In this document: positions 40,370 to 52,071 of the stretch, piece after piece
How positions within the stretch are numbered: the stretch's first letter is position 1
Layout: every line of letters begins with the position of its first letter
Assembly: GCF_036010325.1 (NCBI RefSeq)
Contig: NZ_CP108549.1
Span: 6,820,001-6,884,000, forward strand
DNA: 64,000 nucleotides
Direction: 5' to 3'
Source of the DNA: Streptomyces sp. NBC_01210
GTDB lineage: Bacteria > Actinomycetota > Actinomycetes > Streptomycetales > Streptomycetaceae
The notes under the pieces: generated by a model
Told to the model about the DNA's origin: nothing
The model's database searches: none
What the model saw: only the letters and a program-made list of their open reading frames with translations
Translations under genes and position numbers: made by a program

Positions 40370-41104
40370 GTGCCTCCCACCGATGCGAGCACCGACACCG
40401 GAGCCGGGCCGGCACCTCAGCTCGGCGGAGGGGTGGAGGACACCTTGGACCTACAGCTTCCCGAGGAGCTCTTCGCGCTGTTCCGGGAGGACGAGCTGGC
40501 CTTCGCACCTCAGCGCACGGACGACGGCGCCGGCCATCTGCTGGACACCCCTGCCTGCTGGGGGCCGGCCACCACCCCGCTCGGGCCCTTCCAGCTCGTC
40601 CCCGTCCGGATCGAACGCGATCTGGCGCTGATCAGTCGCTGGATGAACGACCCTGCCGTCGCCGCGTTCTGGGAGCTGGCGGGACCCGAGTCGGTCACCG
40701 CCGGCCATCTGCGTGCCCAGCTCGACGGCGACGGGCGCAGCGTCCCCTGTCTCGGCGTGCTCAGCGGCACCCCCATGAGCTACTTCGAGATCTACCGCGC
40801 CGACCTGGACCCACTGGCGCGGCACTACCCGGCCCGTCCTCATGACACCGGAATCCACCTCCTCATCGGCGGTGTCGCCGACCGCGGCCGCGGTGTCGGC
40901 TCCACTCTCCTCAGAGCCGTCGCCGAACTCGCTCTCGACAATCGACCCCGCTGTGCACGAGTCATCGCGGAACCAGACCTGCGCAACACCCCCTCCGTAT
41001 CCGCATTCCTGAGCGCCGGCTTCCGCTTCTCCGCCGAAGTCGACCTCCCTGACAAGCGAGCTGCCCTCATGGTCCGCGACCGCGCCCTTCGCAACCTGCT
41101 GTGA
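40370..41104 (+). CDS. Siderophore N-acyltransferase (IucB/RhbD-like GNAT)
   Basis: 244-residue GNAT protein of the hydroxylamine-acylating kind: the WMNDPAVAAFWE and YFEIYRADLD motifs are those of IucB/AlcB-type enzymes, which acylate N-hydroxy-lysine or N-hydroxy-diamines. GTG 40370 follows GAGAGGAGAG; a TTG at 40325 overlapping the preceding stop is an alternative. It overlaps (GTGA) or precedes the second synthetase. No N-hydroxylase accompanies it. Confidence 0.87.
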   Translation: MPPTDASTDTGAGPAPQLGGGVEDTLDLQLPEELFALFREDELAFAPQRTDDGAGHLLDTPACWGPATTPLGPFQLVPVRIERDLALISRWMNDPAVAAFWELAGPESVTAGHLRAQLDGDGRSVPCLGVLSGTPMSYFEIYRADLDPLARHYPARPHDTGIHLLIGGVADRGRGVGSTLLRAVAELALDNRPRCARVIAEPDLRNTPSVSAFLSAGFRFSAEVDLPDKRAALMVRDRALRNLL

Positions 41105-41163
41105 ACGACCCGCTGCCTTACTTACACCGCTCGACCCGCATCGGTTCCACTCGAGGAGTCCCC

Positions 41164-42975
41164 GTGCTGAAGTCCCCTGCCACCCATGACTCCGCGGAGC
41201 CGACCGCGGTCCCGTTCACCCCGCCCGGGCTGAACCCGCAGGGCTGGGACCGGGCGGCCGGCCGCCTCCTCGCCAAGATGCTCGGTGAGTTCGCCTATGA
41301 AGAGATCATCGAGCCGGTCCCCGGCGCGGGTGACCACTACACACTCGCGCTGGACGACGCATGCAGCCTGTCCTTCCGCGCCCGGCGCGGGGCATACGGA
41401 AGCTGGCGCGTCGATCCGCACTCCATCGAGCACCAGGGCCGGCGCTTCACCGACCCGCTTGCCTTCCTCGCCCGGGCCCGACGGCTCCTCGCCCTCGACG
41501 GAGCCACCCTCGGCCATCTCCTCCGCGAGCTGTCCACCACCCTCGCCTCCGACACCAGGCTCGACCACACAGCGCTGACCTCGGCCGAGCTGGCCGATCT
41601 CGGCTATGCCGAACTCGAGGGCCACCAGACCGGTCACCCGTGGCTCGTCCTCAACAAGGGCCGCATCGGTTTCTCCGCCACCGACACCGCCCTCTGGTCG
41701 CCCGAGGCCCGCAGACCTGCCCGGCTCCCGTGGATCGCGGTCAGCTCCAACCTCGCCGCCTACCGCGGTGTCCCCGGACTCGGTGCCCCCGAGGATCTGT
41801 ACGTCCGTGAACTCGACCCTCCCGTACGTGAGTCCTTCACGGCCACCCTGCGCGCCAGGGGCCTCGACCCCGACATGTACCTCTTCCTCCCCGTACACCC
41901 CTGGCAGTGGGACGAGGTGCTCCTGCCCCTCTTCGCGCCGGCCATCGCCCGGGGCGAAATCGTTCCGCTGCCCACCGACGGCGACCTGCGGCTGCCGCAG
42001 CAGTCCATCCGTACGTTCGCGAACCTGGACCGCGCCGACCGGCACACCGTCAAGCTGCCGCTGTCGATCCTCAACACCCTCGTCTGGCGCGGACTCCCGA
42101 CCGAACGCACCCTCGCAGCCCCCGCCGTCACCTCTTGGGTGCACGGACTGCGCGACGCCGACCGTTTCCTGCGCGACGAGTGCGGTGTGATCCTCCTCGG
42201 CGAAGTCGCCTCGGTCACCGTCGAGCACCCCCTCTACGACCACCTCGCGGAGGTGCCGTACCAGTACAAGGAACTCCTCGGCGCGATCTGGCGCGAGCCG
42301 CTCCAGCCCCGCCTCGCCCCTGGCGAGCGGGCCCGCACCCTCGCATCGCTCCTTCACACCGACCCGCAGGGCCGCGCTTTCACCGCCGAGCTGGTCGGAC
42401 GTTCCGGGCTCGACCCCACCGTCTGGCTTCAACGTCTCTTCTCCGCGCTGCTGCCGCCGCTGCTGCACTTCCTCTACCGCTACGGCACCGTCTTCTCCCC
42501 GCACGGGGAGAACGCGATCGTCGTCTACGACTCACAGGACGTCCCGGTCCGTCTCGCGATCAAGGACTTCGTCGACGATGTGAATGTCAGCGCCCGGCCG
42601 CTGCCCGAACACGACTCGATGCCCGACGACGTACGCGAGATCCTGCTCACCGAGGACCCGTCCTTTCTCACTCAGTTCATCCACTCCGGGCTCTTCGTGG
42701 GTGTCTTCCGCTTCCTCGCCCCGCTCTGCGAAGAGCAGCTGGGCGTACCGGAAGAGGAGTTCTTCGCGCTCGTACGGGCGGAAATCCTGCGGCACCAGGC
42801 CCGTTTTCCGGGGCTCAAGGATCGTTACGAGATGTTCGACCTGCTCACGCCCCGTATCGAGCGCCTCTGCCTCAACCGGAACCGGCTCCATCTCGACGGC
42901 TACCGTGACCGTCCCGACCGGCCCCACGCCGCCGTCCACGGCACCGTACCCAACCCTCTGGGCCTCTCTCGATGA
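41164..42975 (+). CDS. IucA/IucC family NIS siderophore synthetase (second)
   Basis: 603-residue NIS synthetase completing the siderophore backbone. It shows GHQTGHPWLVLNKGRIGFS, FLPVHPWQWDE and the C-terminal SPHGENAIV and VDDVNVS motifs. GTG 41164 follows CGAGGAG and gives a length like DesD (about 595). A further in-frame GTG at 41101, overlapping the acyltransferase stop, would add 21 residues including a TTA codon (41122-41124) and no clear ribosome site. It is last in the operon; no transporter gene follows. Confidence 0.93.
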   Translation: MLKSPATHDSAEPTAVPFTPPGLNPQGWDRAAGRLLAKMLGEFAYEEIIEPVPGAGDHYTLALDDACSLSFRARRGAYGSWRVDPHSIEHQGRRFTDPLAFLARARRLLALDGATLGHLLRELSTTLASDTRLDHTALTSAELADLGYAELEGHQTGHPWLVLNKGRIGFSATDTALWSPEARRPARLPWIAVSSNLAAYRGVPGLGAPEDLYVRELDPPVRESFTATLRARGLDPDMYLFLPVHPWQWDEVLLPLFAPAIARGEIVPLPTDGDLRLPQQSIRTFANLDRADRHTVKLPLSILNTLVWRGLPTERTLAAPAVTSWVHGLRDADRFLRDECGVILLGEVASVTVEHPLYDHLAEVPYQYKELLGAIWREPLQPRLAPGERARTLASLLHTDPQGRAFTAELVGRSGLDPTVWLQRLFSALLPPLLHFLYRYGTVFSPHGENAIVVYDSQDVPVRLAIKDFVDDVNVSARPLPEHDSMPDDVREILLTEDPSFLTQFIHSGLFVGVFRFLAPLCEEQLGVPEEEFFALVRAEILRHQARFPGLKDRYEMFDLLTPRIERLCLNRNRLHLDGYRDRPDRPHAAVHGTVPNPLGLSR

Positions 42976-42992
42976 ACCGCCGCGTGACCGCG

Positions 42993-43015
42993 TTGTCAGT
43001 GGTGCCCCGTAGGGT
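42993..43015 (+). promoter_or_regulatory. RecA-NDp (PafBC-type) promoter of the DinG-family helicase gene
   Basis: TTGTCAGTGGT, six bases, then TAGGGT: a perfect match to TGTCRGTG-N8-TANNNT and almost identical to the recA element. The -10 ends nine bases before the ATG at 43025, so the mRNA should be leaderless or nearly so. Confidence 0.85.
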
Positions 43016-43024
43016 GGTCGGGCT

Positions 43025-44995
43025 ATGACGAAGCCATCCCTCCCCGAGCTCCTGCACGCCGCCGTCACCGCCGTCGGCGGCGTGGAACGGCCAGGCCAGG
43101 TCACCATGGCCGAGGCCGTCGCCGAAGCTGTCGACGACAATGCGCACCTCCTCGTCCAGGCCGGCACAGGCACCGGAAAGTCCCTCGGCTATCTGGTGCC
43201 CGCCCTGGCGCACGGCGAGCGCGTCGTGGTGGCCACGGCCACTCTGGCCCTGCAGCGCCAGCTCGTGGAGCGTGATCTTCCGCGTACGGTCGACGCGCTG
43301 CACCCGCTGCTGCGTCGGCGGCCCGAGTTCGCGATGCTCAAGGGGCGTTCCAACTACCTCTGTCTGCACCGCCTCCACGAAGGCGTTCCGCAGGAAGAGG
43401 AGGACGGCCTCTTCGATCAGTTCGAAGCCGCCGCGCCCACCAGCAAGCTCGGCCAGGACCTGCTGCGGATGCGTGACTGGGCCGACGAGACCGAGACAGG
43501 AGACCGCGACGACCTCACCCCCGGAGTCTCCGACCGGGCCTGGGCGCAGGTCTCCGTCTCCTCCCGGGAGTGCCTCGGCGCGACGAAGTGCGCCTACGGC
43601 GCCGAGTGCTTCGCGGAGGCGGCCCGCGAGCGCGCCAAGCTCGCCGATGTCGTCGTCACCAACCACGCACTGCTGGCGATCGACGCGATCGAGGGCGCCC
43701 CGGTGCTCCCTCAGCACGAGGTGCTGATCGTGGACGAGGCCCATGAGCTGGTATCCCGGGTCACCGGCGTCGCCACCGGCGAGCTCACCCCCGGCCAGGT
43801 GAACCGGGCCGTGCGCCGCGCGGCGAAGCTGGTGAACGAGAAGGCCGCGGACTCTCTCCAGACTGCTGCCGAGACCTTCGAGCGGCTGATGGAGCTCGCG
43901 CTCCCGGGTCGTCTCGAGGAGCTCCCCGAGGATCTCGGGTACGCACTGATGGCGCTGCGCGACGCGGCCCGTACGGTCATCTCCGCCCTCGGCTCCACCC
44001 GCGACAAGTCCGTCCAGGACGAGGACGCCGTACGCAAACAGGCCCTCGCGGCCGTCGAGAACATCCATGACGTCGCCGAGCGCATTACCCAGGGCTCCGA
44101 GTACGACGTCATCTGGTACGAGCGCCACGACCGATTCGGCGCGTCTTTGCGGGTGGCTCCGCTCTCCGTCTCCGGGCTGCTGCGCGAGAAGCTCTTCGCC
44201 GAACGATCGGTGGTGCTGACCTCTGCCACGCTCAAGCTCGGCGGTGACTTCAACGGGGTCGGTGCCTCGCTCGGCCTCGCCCCGGAAGGCACCGAAGGCG
44301 AGGACGTCCCGCAGTGGAAGGGTCTCGACGTCGGCTCGCCCTTCGACTATCCCAAGCAGGGCATCCTCTACGTCGCCCGCCATCTGGCGACGCCCGGCCG
44401 CGAAGGCTCCCGGGGCGACATGATGGACGAGCTCGCCGATCTGGTGGAGGCGGCCGGCGGCCGTACGCTCGGCCTTTTCTCCTCCATGCGGGCCGCCCAG
44501 GCGGCGGCCGAAGAGCTGCGCGGCAGATTCGACAAGCCGATCCTCCTCCAGGGCGAAGAGACCCTCGGCGAACTGATCAAGACCTTCGCCGCTGACCCGG
44601 AGACCTGTCTGTTCGGCACGCTCTCCCTCTGGCAGGGCGTCGATGTGCCCGGGGCCAGCTGCCAGCTGGTGGTGATGGACCGGATCCCGTTCCCGCGCCC
44701 CGACGATCCGCTGATGAGCGCCCGCCAGAAGGCGGTGGAGGAGGGCGGCGGCAATGGATTCATGGCCGTCGCAGCGACGCATGCTGCCTTGCTGATGGCT
44801 CAGGGAGCGGGCCGTCTCGTCCGTGCCACGGGTGATCGGGGCGTCGTCGCCGTACTCGATCCGCGGCTCGCCAACGCCCGCTACGGCAGCTATCTGCGCG
44901 CCTCACTGCCCGACTTCTGGTACACCACGGACCGTAACCAGGTACGTCGCTCGCTGGCCACGATCGATGCCGCCGCCAAGGCGGACGGCAAGTAG
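43025..44995 (+). CDS. dinG: DinG/XPD-family ATP-dependent DNA helicase
   Basis: 656-residue 5'-3' helicase of the XPD/DinG type. Walker A AGTGTGKS at 46-53; DEAH at 237-240; four cysteines, Cys113, Cys183, Cys189 and Cys195, placed as iron-sulfur cluster ligands of this family; helicase motif VI region near the end (ALLMAQGAGRLVRA). It likely unwinds R-loops and D-loops during repair. Its promoter is of the PafBC damage type, and it is convergent with lexA across a terminator. Confidence 0.94.
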   Translation: MTKPSLPELLHAAVTAVGGVERPGQVTMAEAVAEAVDDNAHLLVQAGTGTGKSLGYLVPALAHGERVVVATATLALQRQLVERDLPRTVDALHPLLRRRPEFAMLKGRSNYLCLHRLHEGVPQEEEDGLFDQFEAAAPTSKLGQDLLRMRDWADETETGDRDDLTPGVSDRAWAQVSVSSRECLGATKCAYGAECFAEAARERAKLADVVVTNHALLAIDAIEGAPVLPQHEVLIVDEAHELVSRVTGVATGELTPGQVNRAVRRAAKLVNEKAADSLQTAAETFERLMELALPGRLEELPEDLGYALMALRDAARTVISALGSTRDKSVQDEDAVRKQALAAVENIHDVAERITQGSEYDVIWYERHDRFGASLRVAPLSVSGLLREKLFAERSVVLTSATLKLGGDFNGVGASLGLAPEGTEGEDVPQWKGLDVGSPFDYPKQGILYVARHLATPGREGSRGDMMDELADLVEAAGGRTLGLFSSMRAAQAAAEELRGRFDKPILLQGEETLGELIKTFAADPETCLFGTLSLWQGVDVPGASCQLVVMDRIPFPRPDDPLMSARQKAVEEGGGNGFMAVAATHAALLMAQGAGRLVRATGDRGVVAVLDPRLANARYGSYLRASLPDFWYTTDRNQVRRSLATIDAAAKADGK

Positions 44996-45073
44996 TTCCC
45001 CTACTGAATGGCACGCACTGAACCGCCTGAACCGCACTTGGTGAACCGCACTCAGCCGCACTCAGACACAGCA

Positions 45074-45108
45074 GGGCCCCGGGACCGGCGCAGTGGGTCC
45101 CGGGGCCC
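45074..45108. terminator. Bidirectional terminator between dinG and lexA
   Basis: Perfect 13-bp stem (45074-45086 with 45096-45108) with a 9-base loop in the 133-bp gap between the convergent dinG and lexA genes. Imperfect copies of TGAACCGCACT precede it (about 45017-45060). Confidence 0.87.
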
Positions 45109-45128
45109 GGTCAGAGCCGGCGGGTCTG

Positions 45129-45914
45129 TCACACCCGCCGCAGCACCGCCACCACCTTGCCGAGGATCGTCGCCTCGTCACCGGGGATGGGCTGGTACGC
45201 AGCGTTGTGCGGGAGCAGCCACACATGGCCGCTCTCCCGCTTGAACCGCTTGACGGTGGCCTCGCCGTCCAGCATTGCGGCCACGATGTCCCCGTTCTCC
45301 GCGACGGGCTGGCGTCGCACCGTCACCCAGTCCCCGTCACAGATCGCGGCCTCGATCATCGAGTCGCCGACGACCTTCAGTACGAACAGCTCGCCGTCCC
45401 CGACCAGCTGGCGTGGGAGCGGGAAGACGTCCTCGACGGATTCCTCCGCAAGGATCGGGCCGCCTGCCGCGATTCGGCCGACGAGTGGCACGTACGACGC
45501 GGCGGGCTTGCCCGTCGTGTCCGTCGGCTGGGTGCTGGGCTGGTCGGAGCCGCGTACCTCGTACGCCCTGGGCCGGTGCGGGTCCCTGCGCAGGAAGCCC
45601 TTGCGCTCCAGCGCCATCAGTTGATGTGCGACGGATGAGGTGCTGGACAGGCCTACCGCCTGACCGATCTCGCGCATCGACGGTGGGTATCCGCGCCGCT
45701 GCACGGAGTCCCGGATCACCTCGATGACGCGCCGCTGCCGATCCGTGAGGCCGGAGCTGTCTGCCCGGATCCCTGGAGGTCGGCCGGGCAGCGAACGCGT
45801 GGGCTTGGGACCCTCCGGGGTCGTGGCTGCGTCATTCATGGCATGCACCGGCTCGAATCGGTTCTGGGAGCGGTCCTGGGCAGTGATGGTGGCACTGTCT
45901 GCGGTGGTGGTCAC
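45129..45914 (-). CDS. lexA: SOS repressor LexA
   Basis: 261-residue repressor, GTG start. An N-terminal extension of about 55 residues is followed by the winged-helix DNA-binding domain ([23 protein letters not shown]) and the self-cleavage domain: scissile Ala150-Gly151 (GRIAAGG), catalytic Ser185 (GDSMIE) and Lys222 (ATVKRFK). It cleaves itself with RecA-ssDNA. An SOS box upstream shows autoregulation. Some actinobacterial LexA start later (MNDAATT), so the first 25 residues are less certain. Confidence 0.97.
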   Translation of the reverse strand: MTTTADSATITAQDRSQNRFEPVHAMNDAATTPEGPKPTRSLPGRPPGIRADSSGLTDRQRRVIEVIRDSVQRRGYPPSMREIGQAVGLSSTSSVAHQLMALERKGFLRRDPHRPRAYEVRGSDQPSTQPTDTTGKPAASYVPLVGRIAAGGPILAEESVEDVFPLPRQLVGDGELFVLKVVGDSMIEAAICDGDWVTVRRQPVAENGDIVAAMLDGEATVKRFKRESGHVWLLPHNAAYQPIPGDEATILGKVVAVLRRV

Positions 45915-45975
45915 GTCGGCCCCTCTCGAATGGTCTCCCTAGCTGGACAACGGTAGTTGGTTTCGAAAGGTTGCG

Positions 45976-45991
45976 CCAAACACACGTTCGA
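45976..45991 (-). promoter_or_regulatory. LexA (SOS) box upstream of lexA
   Basis: On the minus strand TCGAACGTGTGTTTGG: GAAC-N4-GTTT, one mismatch from the GAAC-N4-GTTC core, with the TC flank kept on one side. It is 62 bases before the lexA start. Confidence 0.85.
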
Positions 45992-46322
45992 GTGAAAAAT
46001 CGCAGATTGCCTGCCGTGAGCGTCTGGCTGGGTGTATGTGCGAACGATCTGTCCGCGAGGCATTTCGGGCCACTACGCTAACCTTCACCGCCGCGGCGCG
46101 GTGAGGCGGGGTGATTCCAGTCTGGCACCCGGGGGTCAGGAATCCGCGGAGCCGCGCGTCTCCCGTACTCTCGTGGCCGGTCCCGCGCCGCCCGGATGCC
46201 GCGGCGAGGTGCTCGAACGCCGCTGGTGCAGCCTTCCCGCGGCCCCCCACCGCGTTGCGGCAGTGCACCCGTTGCGCCCCCGCCGTGTGACACGCGCGCT
46301 GAGAGCCAAAGCGCGACCAAAC
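45992..46322. other. Non-coding interval between lexA and nrdR
   Basis: Together with its flanks this is the longest gap in the window (45915-46477, 563 bp). Open frames cross it on both strands, but their composition is not like real genes of the region and none has a convincing ribosome site. Apart from the SOS box on its left and the NrdR boxes on its right I see nothing definite. Confidence 0.5.
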
Positions 46323-46367
46323 CCCAGATCTAGTGGTTGGATTGTGTCTGCCGCCCAGAAGTTGTGG
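46323..46367 (+). promoter_or_regulatory. Tandem NrdR boxes upstream of nrdR-nrdJ
   Basis: Two related 14-base sites, CCCAGATCTAGTGG (46323-46336) and CCCAGAAGTTGTGG (46354-46367), are exactly 31 bp apart, the three-helical-turn spacing typical of paired NrdR boxes. They lie 111 bp before the nrdR start and imply autoregulated repression of nrdRJ by NrdR. Confidence 0.78.
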
Positions 46368-46477
46368 TCCCCGGTCCTTCAAGACCGTGGTCATCGCCTA
46401 TGCTTGGGGCTGCTTCGGAGGGCTTCGATCTGCCTGTCGAGGTCATTCAGTCGTGCTGTGAAGGAGGGTTGGGAGCC

Positions 46478-46990
46478 ATGCACTGCCCCTTCTGCAGGCA
46501 CCCCGACAGCCGTGTCGTCGACAGTCGCACCACCGACGACGGAACGTCGATCCGGCGCCGTCGGCAGTGCCCCGACTGCTCCCGCCGCTTCACGACGGTG
46601 GAGACCGCCTCGCTGATGGTGATCAAGCGCAGCGGGGTGACCGAACCCTTCAGCCGTACCAAGGTCATCTCCGGCGTGCGCAAGGCGTGCCAGGGACGGC
46701 CGGTCACCGAGGACGCCCTCGCCCAGCTCGGCCAGCGGGTCGAGGAAGCGGTGCGTGCCACCGGCAGCGCCGAGCTGACCACCCATGACGTGGGTCTGGC
46801 CATCCTCGGCCCCCTGCAGGAACTCGACCTCGTCGCGTACCTGCGCTTCGCGTCCGTGTACCGGGCTTTCGACTCACTCGAAGACTTCGAGGCCGCCATA
46901 GCGGAACTCCGCGAGCAGCGGCCTCCCGCAGAGGAATGCGGGAACGACGAGACCCTCGAGGTCCCCGTGCCCGCCACCGCCGCCGACTGA
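46478..46990 (+). CDS. nrdR: Transcriptional repressor NrdR
   Basis: 170-residue ATP/dATP-sensing repressor of ribonucleotide reductase genes. The zinc ribbon uses Cys3, Cys6, Cys31 and Cys34, and the ATP-cone domain spans about residues 46-136 ([20 protein letters not shown]). ATG 46478 follows GGGAG. The acidic C-terminal tail (about 25 residues) is variable. The downstream gene is nrdJ, 169 bp away. Confidence 0.96.
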   Translation: MHCPFCRHPDSRVVDSRTTDDGTSIRRRRQCPDCSRRFTTVETASLMVIKRSGVTEPFSRTKVISGVRKACQGRPVTEDALAQLGQRVEEAVRATGSAELTTHDVGLAILGPLQELDLVAYLRFASVYRAFDSLEDFEAAIAELREQRPPAEECGNDETLEVPVPATAAD

Positions 46991-47159
46991 GCAGTACCGG
47001 CTGACCGGCTCGGGCCCGCGAGAATCCCGTCGGCCGGCAGCAGAGCGGCAAAAGACCTGTCACGGGCGCTGTGCGCGGCGCTCGAGGCATCAGACACACC
47101 ATGTGCCACGGGAAGATCTGGGCACTTCAGGGCGTTTTTGCCCATGTATGGGAGGCGGC

Positions 47160-50045
<2,886 letters not shown>

Positions 50046-50076
50046 TACTCCGGCGTCGGCCGTAAGTGAATGACGG

Positions 50077-50112
50077 ATAAAGCGGTGGCCGAGAATTCGG
50101 CCACCGCTTTAT
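50077..50112 (+). terminator. Intrinsic terminator after nrdJ
   Basis: Perfect 16-bp stem (50077-50092 with 50097-50112) and a GAAT loop, 31 bp after the nrdJ stop. The outer pairs are A/T-rich, giving a short U-run typical of a factor-independent terminator. Confidence 0.9.
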
Positions 50113-50330
50113 CTCGTTCGACCGTCTGCTGGAGGCGGGGTTCAGTCCAGCGCGACTGCCGAGGTGCTGGCACTGCTCGCCTACGGCGTGAACCCGCGTT
50201 CTCGCGCCGGAGCCGACCCGGGCGTGCTCCTCCGTAGCGTCACTGCTGCCCTTGCGCCGCTCGGGCCGGGAAAATGCTCCGGTGAACAGCCGCGGGACCG
50301 AGGCTGCTCAATCTGTTGCGTCACTTGATC
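50113..50330. other. Gene-less interval between two terminators
   Basis: 218 bp between the nrdJ terminator and the terD terminator. One plus-strand frame (about 50119-50328) is open and Ala/Leu-rich (TAEVLALLAYGVNPRSRAG) but has no start codon with a ribosome site and ends in unrelated sequence. It may be a gene remnant or chance; I cannot assign it. Confidence 0.4.
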
Positions 50331-50367
50331 GAGCAGGGGAGCCGACGCAATGTCGGCTCCCCTGCTC
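50331..50367 (-). terminator. Terminator after the TerD-family gene
   Basis: Perfect 16-bp stem (50331-50346 with 50352-50367) around the loop GCAAT, 45 bp downstream of the stop of the minus-strand TerD gene. Confidence 0.87.
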
Positions 50368-50411
50368 TGCTCCCCGCCCCTCCGCGCGTCCTTACGGGTT
50401 GCAACGCGAGC

Positions 50412-50942
50412 TCAGTAAGTACTGCTGCCCATGACCTCGACGAAGGACTGCGGGTCGGCGTCGAACCCGCGGACGGCCAGGTGGAATTCCCAGTCGCCCG
50501 CCTCGCTCCGGATGAACTCCCCGACGACCGCGGCGGTGGAGTCGGAGACGGCGGCGAAGTCGTCCTTCCCCAGCTCGGTGTGCCCCTCGAGTACGCGGAC
50601 GAGAGTGTTCGCTATGTCGGCGAACACCCTCCGTCCCTCCCGCTGCTGGATGACCACACCCACGACGACGCGCCCGTAGGTGGCCGCCAGCCGGTCGAAC
50701 TCCAGCGTCATGACCTCGTCGGAGCCGAAGCCCTGACCGGTCTTGCTGTCCCTGGTCAGGATGATGGTGCCGTCCGGCGATCGGCTGTCGAAGTGCACGA
50801 CGTACGCCGGTTCACCATGCGTGGCATCCGCCCGGTACGTCGCGGCGACGATGTCGAGATCGTGCGCCGGCTCGCCCAGGGGGCTCGGATCCCACCTGAG
50901 TGTCACCTCGGCCTTCCGGACCCCCTTGTTGAGACTGCTCAC
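50412..50942 (-). CDS. TerD family protein
   Basis: 176-residue calcium-binding TerD/stress-response family protein. Seen: LNKGVRKAEVTLRWDPSP at the start, DLDIVAATY, and FDSRSPDGTIILTRDSKTGQG with acidic loop residues for Ca2+. The GTG at 50942 is preceded by AAGGGG at 6 bases; an ATG at 50999 in frame would add 19 residues. It is a single-gene unit and no other ter genes are nearby. The exact role in tellurite or other stress is unknown. Confidence 0.88.
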   Translation of the reverse strand: MSSLNKGVRKAEVTLRWDPSPLGEPAHDLDIVAATYRADATHGEPAYVVHFDSRSPDGTIILTRDSKTGQGFGSDEVMTLEFDRLAATYGRVVVGVVIQQREGRRVFADIANTLVRVLEGHTELGKDDFAAVSDSTAAVVGEFIRSEAGDWEFHLAVRGFDADPQSFVEVMGSSTY

Positions 50943-51042
50943 CAGATTCCCCTTCCCCGTAACCCCGTAACCGCCGGGAGACTTACGTCGGTTGACCATG
51001 CTGCCATGCTCACGCTCCCGCACCACGGAGTCCTGCTTACGC

Positions 51043-52020
51043 TCAGTGCGGGATCAGCCGCGGCGGTCGCTGTCGCACGACTTCCTCGCGGAAGGACTCG
51101 ATGGCGCTGCTGACCTGACGGATCAGATGGGTGTTCTCGATCCGGTCCAGATACAAGCAGCGGCGGGCCAGGCCGTCGAGCTCGAAGGCGAAGCAGATCG
51201 ACATCAGAGGATTGATGAACAGCTCGCTGCCGCGGGTGCGGGAGGTGAACTGGACGTTCCCGAAGGCGCCCTGGACCGCTGCGGCTATGGAACCGTTCAC
51301 GATGCTGGGATGGTCGGGGGTGCGCGCCTGGGCGTGGGCCACAGCGTCGATGAAGAGGGCGCCCTCCCGGGTGGTGCGAGGCACGGAGAAGGCTCCGAGA
51401 TACGCCCCGTCCGCTTCGAGCGCGGCGATGTTCTCCAGGACGAGGCCATGGCTCACCCCGTGGTACGCGTCGACACCGAAGCCGAGGGAAACCACCAGAC
51501 GCTCGGGCAGGTCGACCCTATCGAGACCATGGAGCGCCGCGACGCTGGTCAAGTCCTCCTCGGGGGTGCCCAGCCCTGACTCGTCGCCGCGCATGAGGAT
51601 GTCCGTGCCGCCGTCCACGAGGACGACGGCATCGATCTCGTACCGTTCGATCAGCGCCCGGTAGGCGGCGCGCAGTGGCTGGACTCCGACGCGGGCGAAG
51701 GCGTGGACCGTACTGGGGTAGCCGTGCAGGGCCAGCCATTGGGCGAGTGTGCGCTCGGGGAAGTACGTCTGATGGGGCGCCGATTCGGGAGTGATCTCCG
51801 CGACGTCCGGGGCGAGCCACGCGTCCAGTGGCAGGCCCTCGATCGCGCTGAACGACAGATTGGCCAGATGTACGTCCTTGCCCTGGTGCAGGAGGGAGAG
51901 TGCCACCGGAAGCCCGGCGTACACATCGAATCCGCCGCCCGCGCCCGCGACCAGAATGCGTTCCGCGGACTCGAGGCGAGTGAACAAAGGGTTTGTGTGC
52001 AGCGCCGTCATGACGATCAT
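51043..52020 (-). CDS. DUF1152 domain protein
   Basis: 325-residue soluble protein with a nucleotide-binding-like strand-loop (ERILVAGAGGGFDVYAGLP) and the DGGTDILMRGDESGLGTPEED segment typical of DUF1152. The function is unknown. The start is either ATG 52020 or ATG 52011, neither with a good ribosome site, suggesting a leaderless mRNA. It is divergent from the arylamine N-acetyltransferase genes, 51 bp apart. Confidence 0.83.
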   Translation of the reverse strand: MIVMTALHTNPLFTRLESAERILVAGAGGGFDVYAGLPVALSLLHQGKDVHLANLSFSAIEGLPLDAWLAPDVAEITPESAPHQTYFPERTLAQWLALHGYPSTVHAFARVGVQPLRAAYRALIERYEIDAVVLVDGGTDILMRGDESGLGTPEEDLTSVAALHGLDRVDLPERLVVSLGFGVDAYHGVSHGLVLENIAALEADGAYLGAFSVPRTTREGALFIDAVAHAQARTPDHPSIVNGSIAAAVQGAFGNVQFTSRTRGSELFINPLMSICFAFELDGLARRCLYLDRIENTHLIRQVSSAIESFREEVVRQRPPRLIPH

Positions 52021-52071
52021 TGTGCAGGCCGGGCCGCTCGGGTCGTCGGCGATGAGACGGGGGTGGGAAGT

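Noticed and set aside
41101..41163. Start of the second NIS synthetase at GTG 41101 with a TTA codon (bldA control)
   Set aside because: A better ribosome site (CGAGGAG) precedes GTG 41164, and the 21 extra residues do not resemble the family, so the TTA is probably not translated as part of this protein.
41122..42504. Long minus-strand open frame opposite the second NIS synthetase
   Set aside because: Mirror of the real plus-strand gene caused by G/C third-position bias; Gly/Glu/Val-rich with no family resemblance.
46032..46477. Plus-strand frame upstream of nrdR in the lexA-nrdR gap
   Set aside because: Low-quality Arg/Pro-rich sequence, crosses the NrdR boxes, no ribosome site or recognisable domain.
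46991..47159. B12 riboswitch before nrdJ
   Set aside because: I looked for the B12 box and the multi-hairpin layout in the 169-bp leader and saw neither; the interval is also short for a cobalamin riboswitch.
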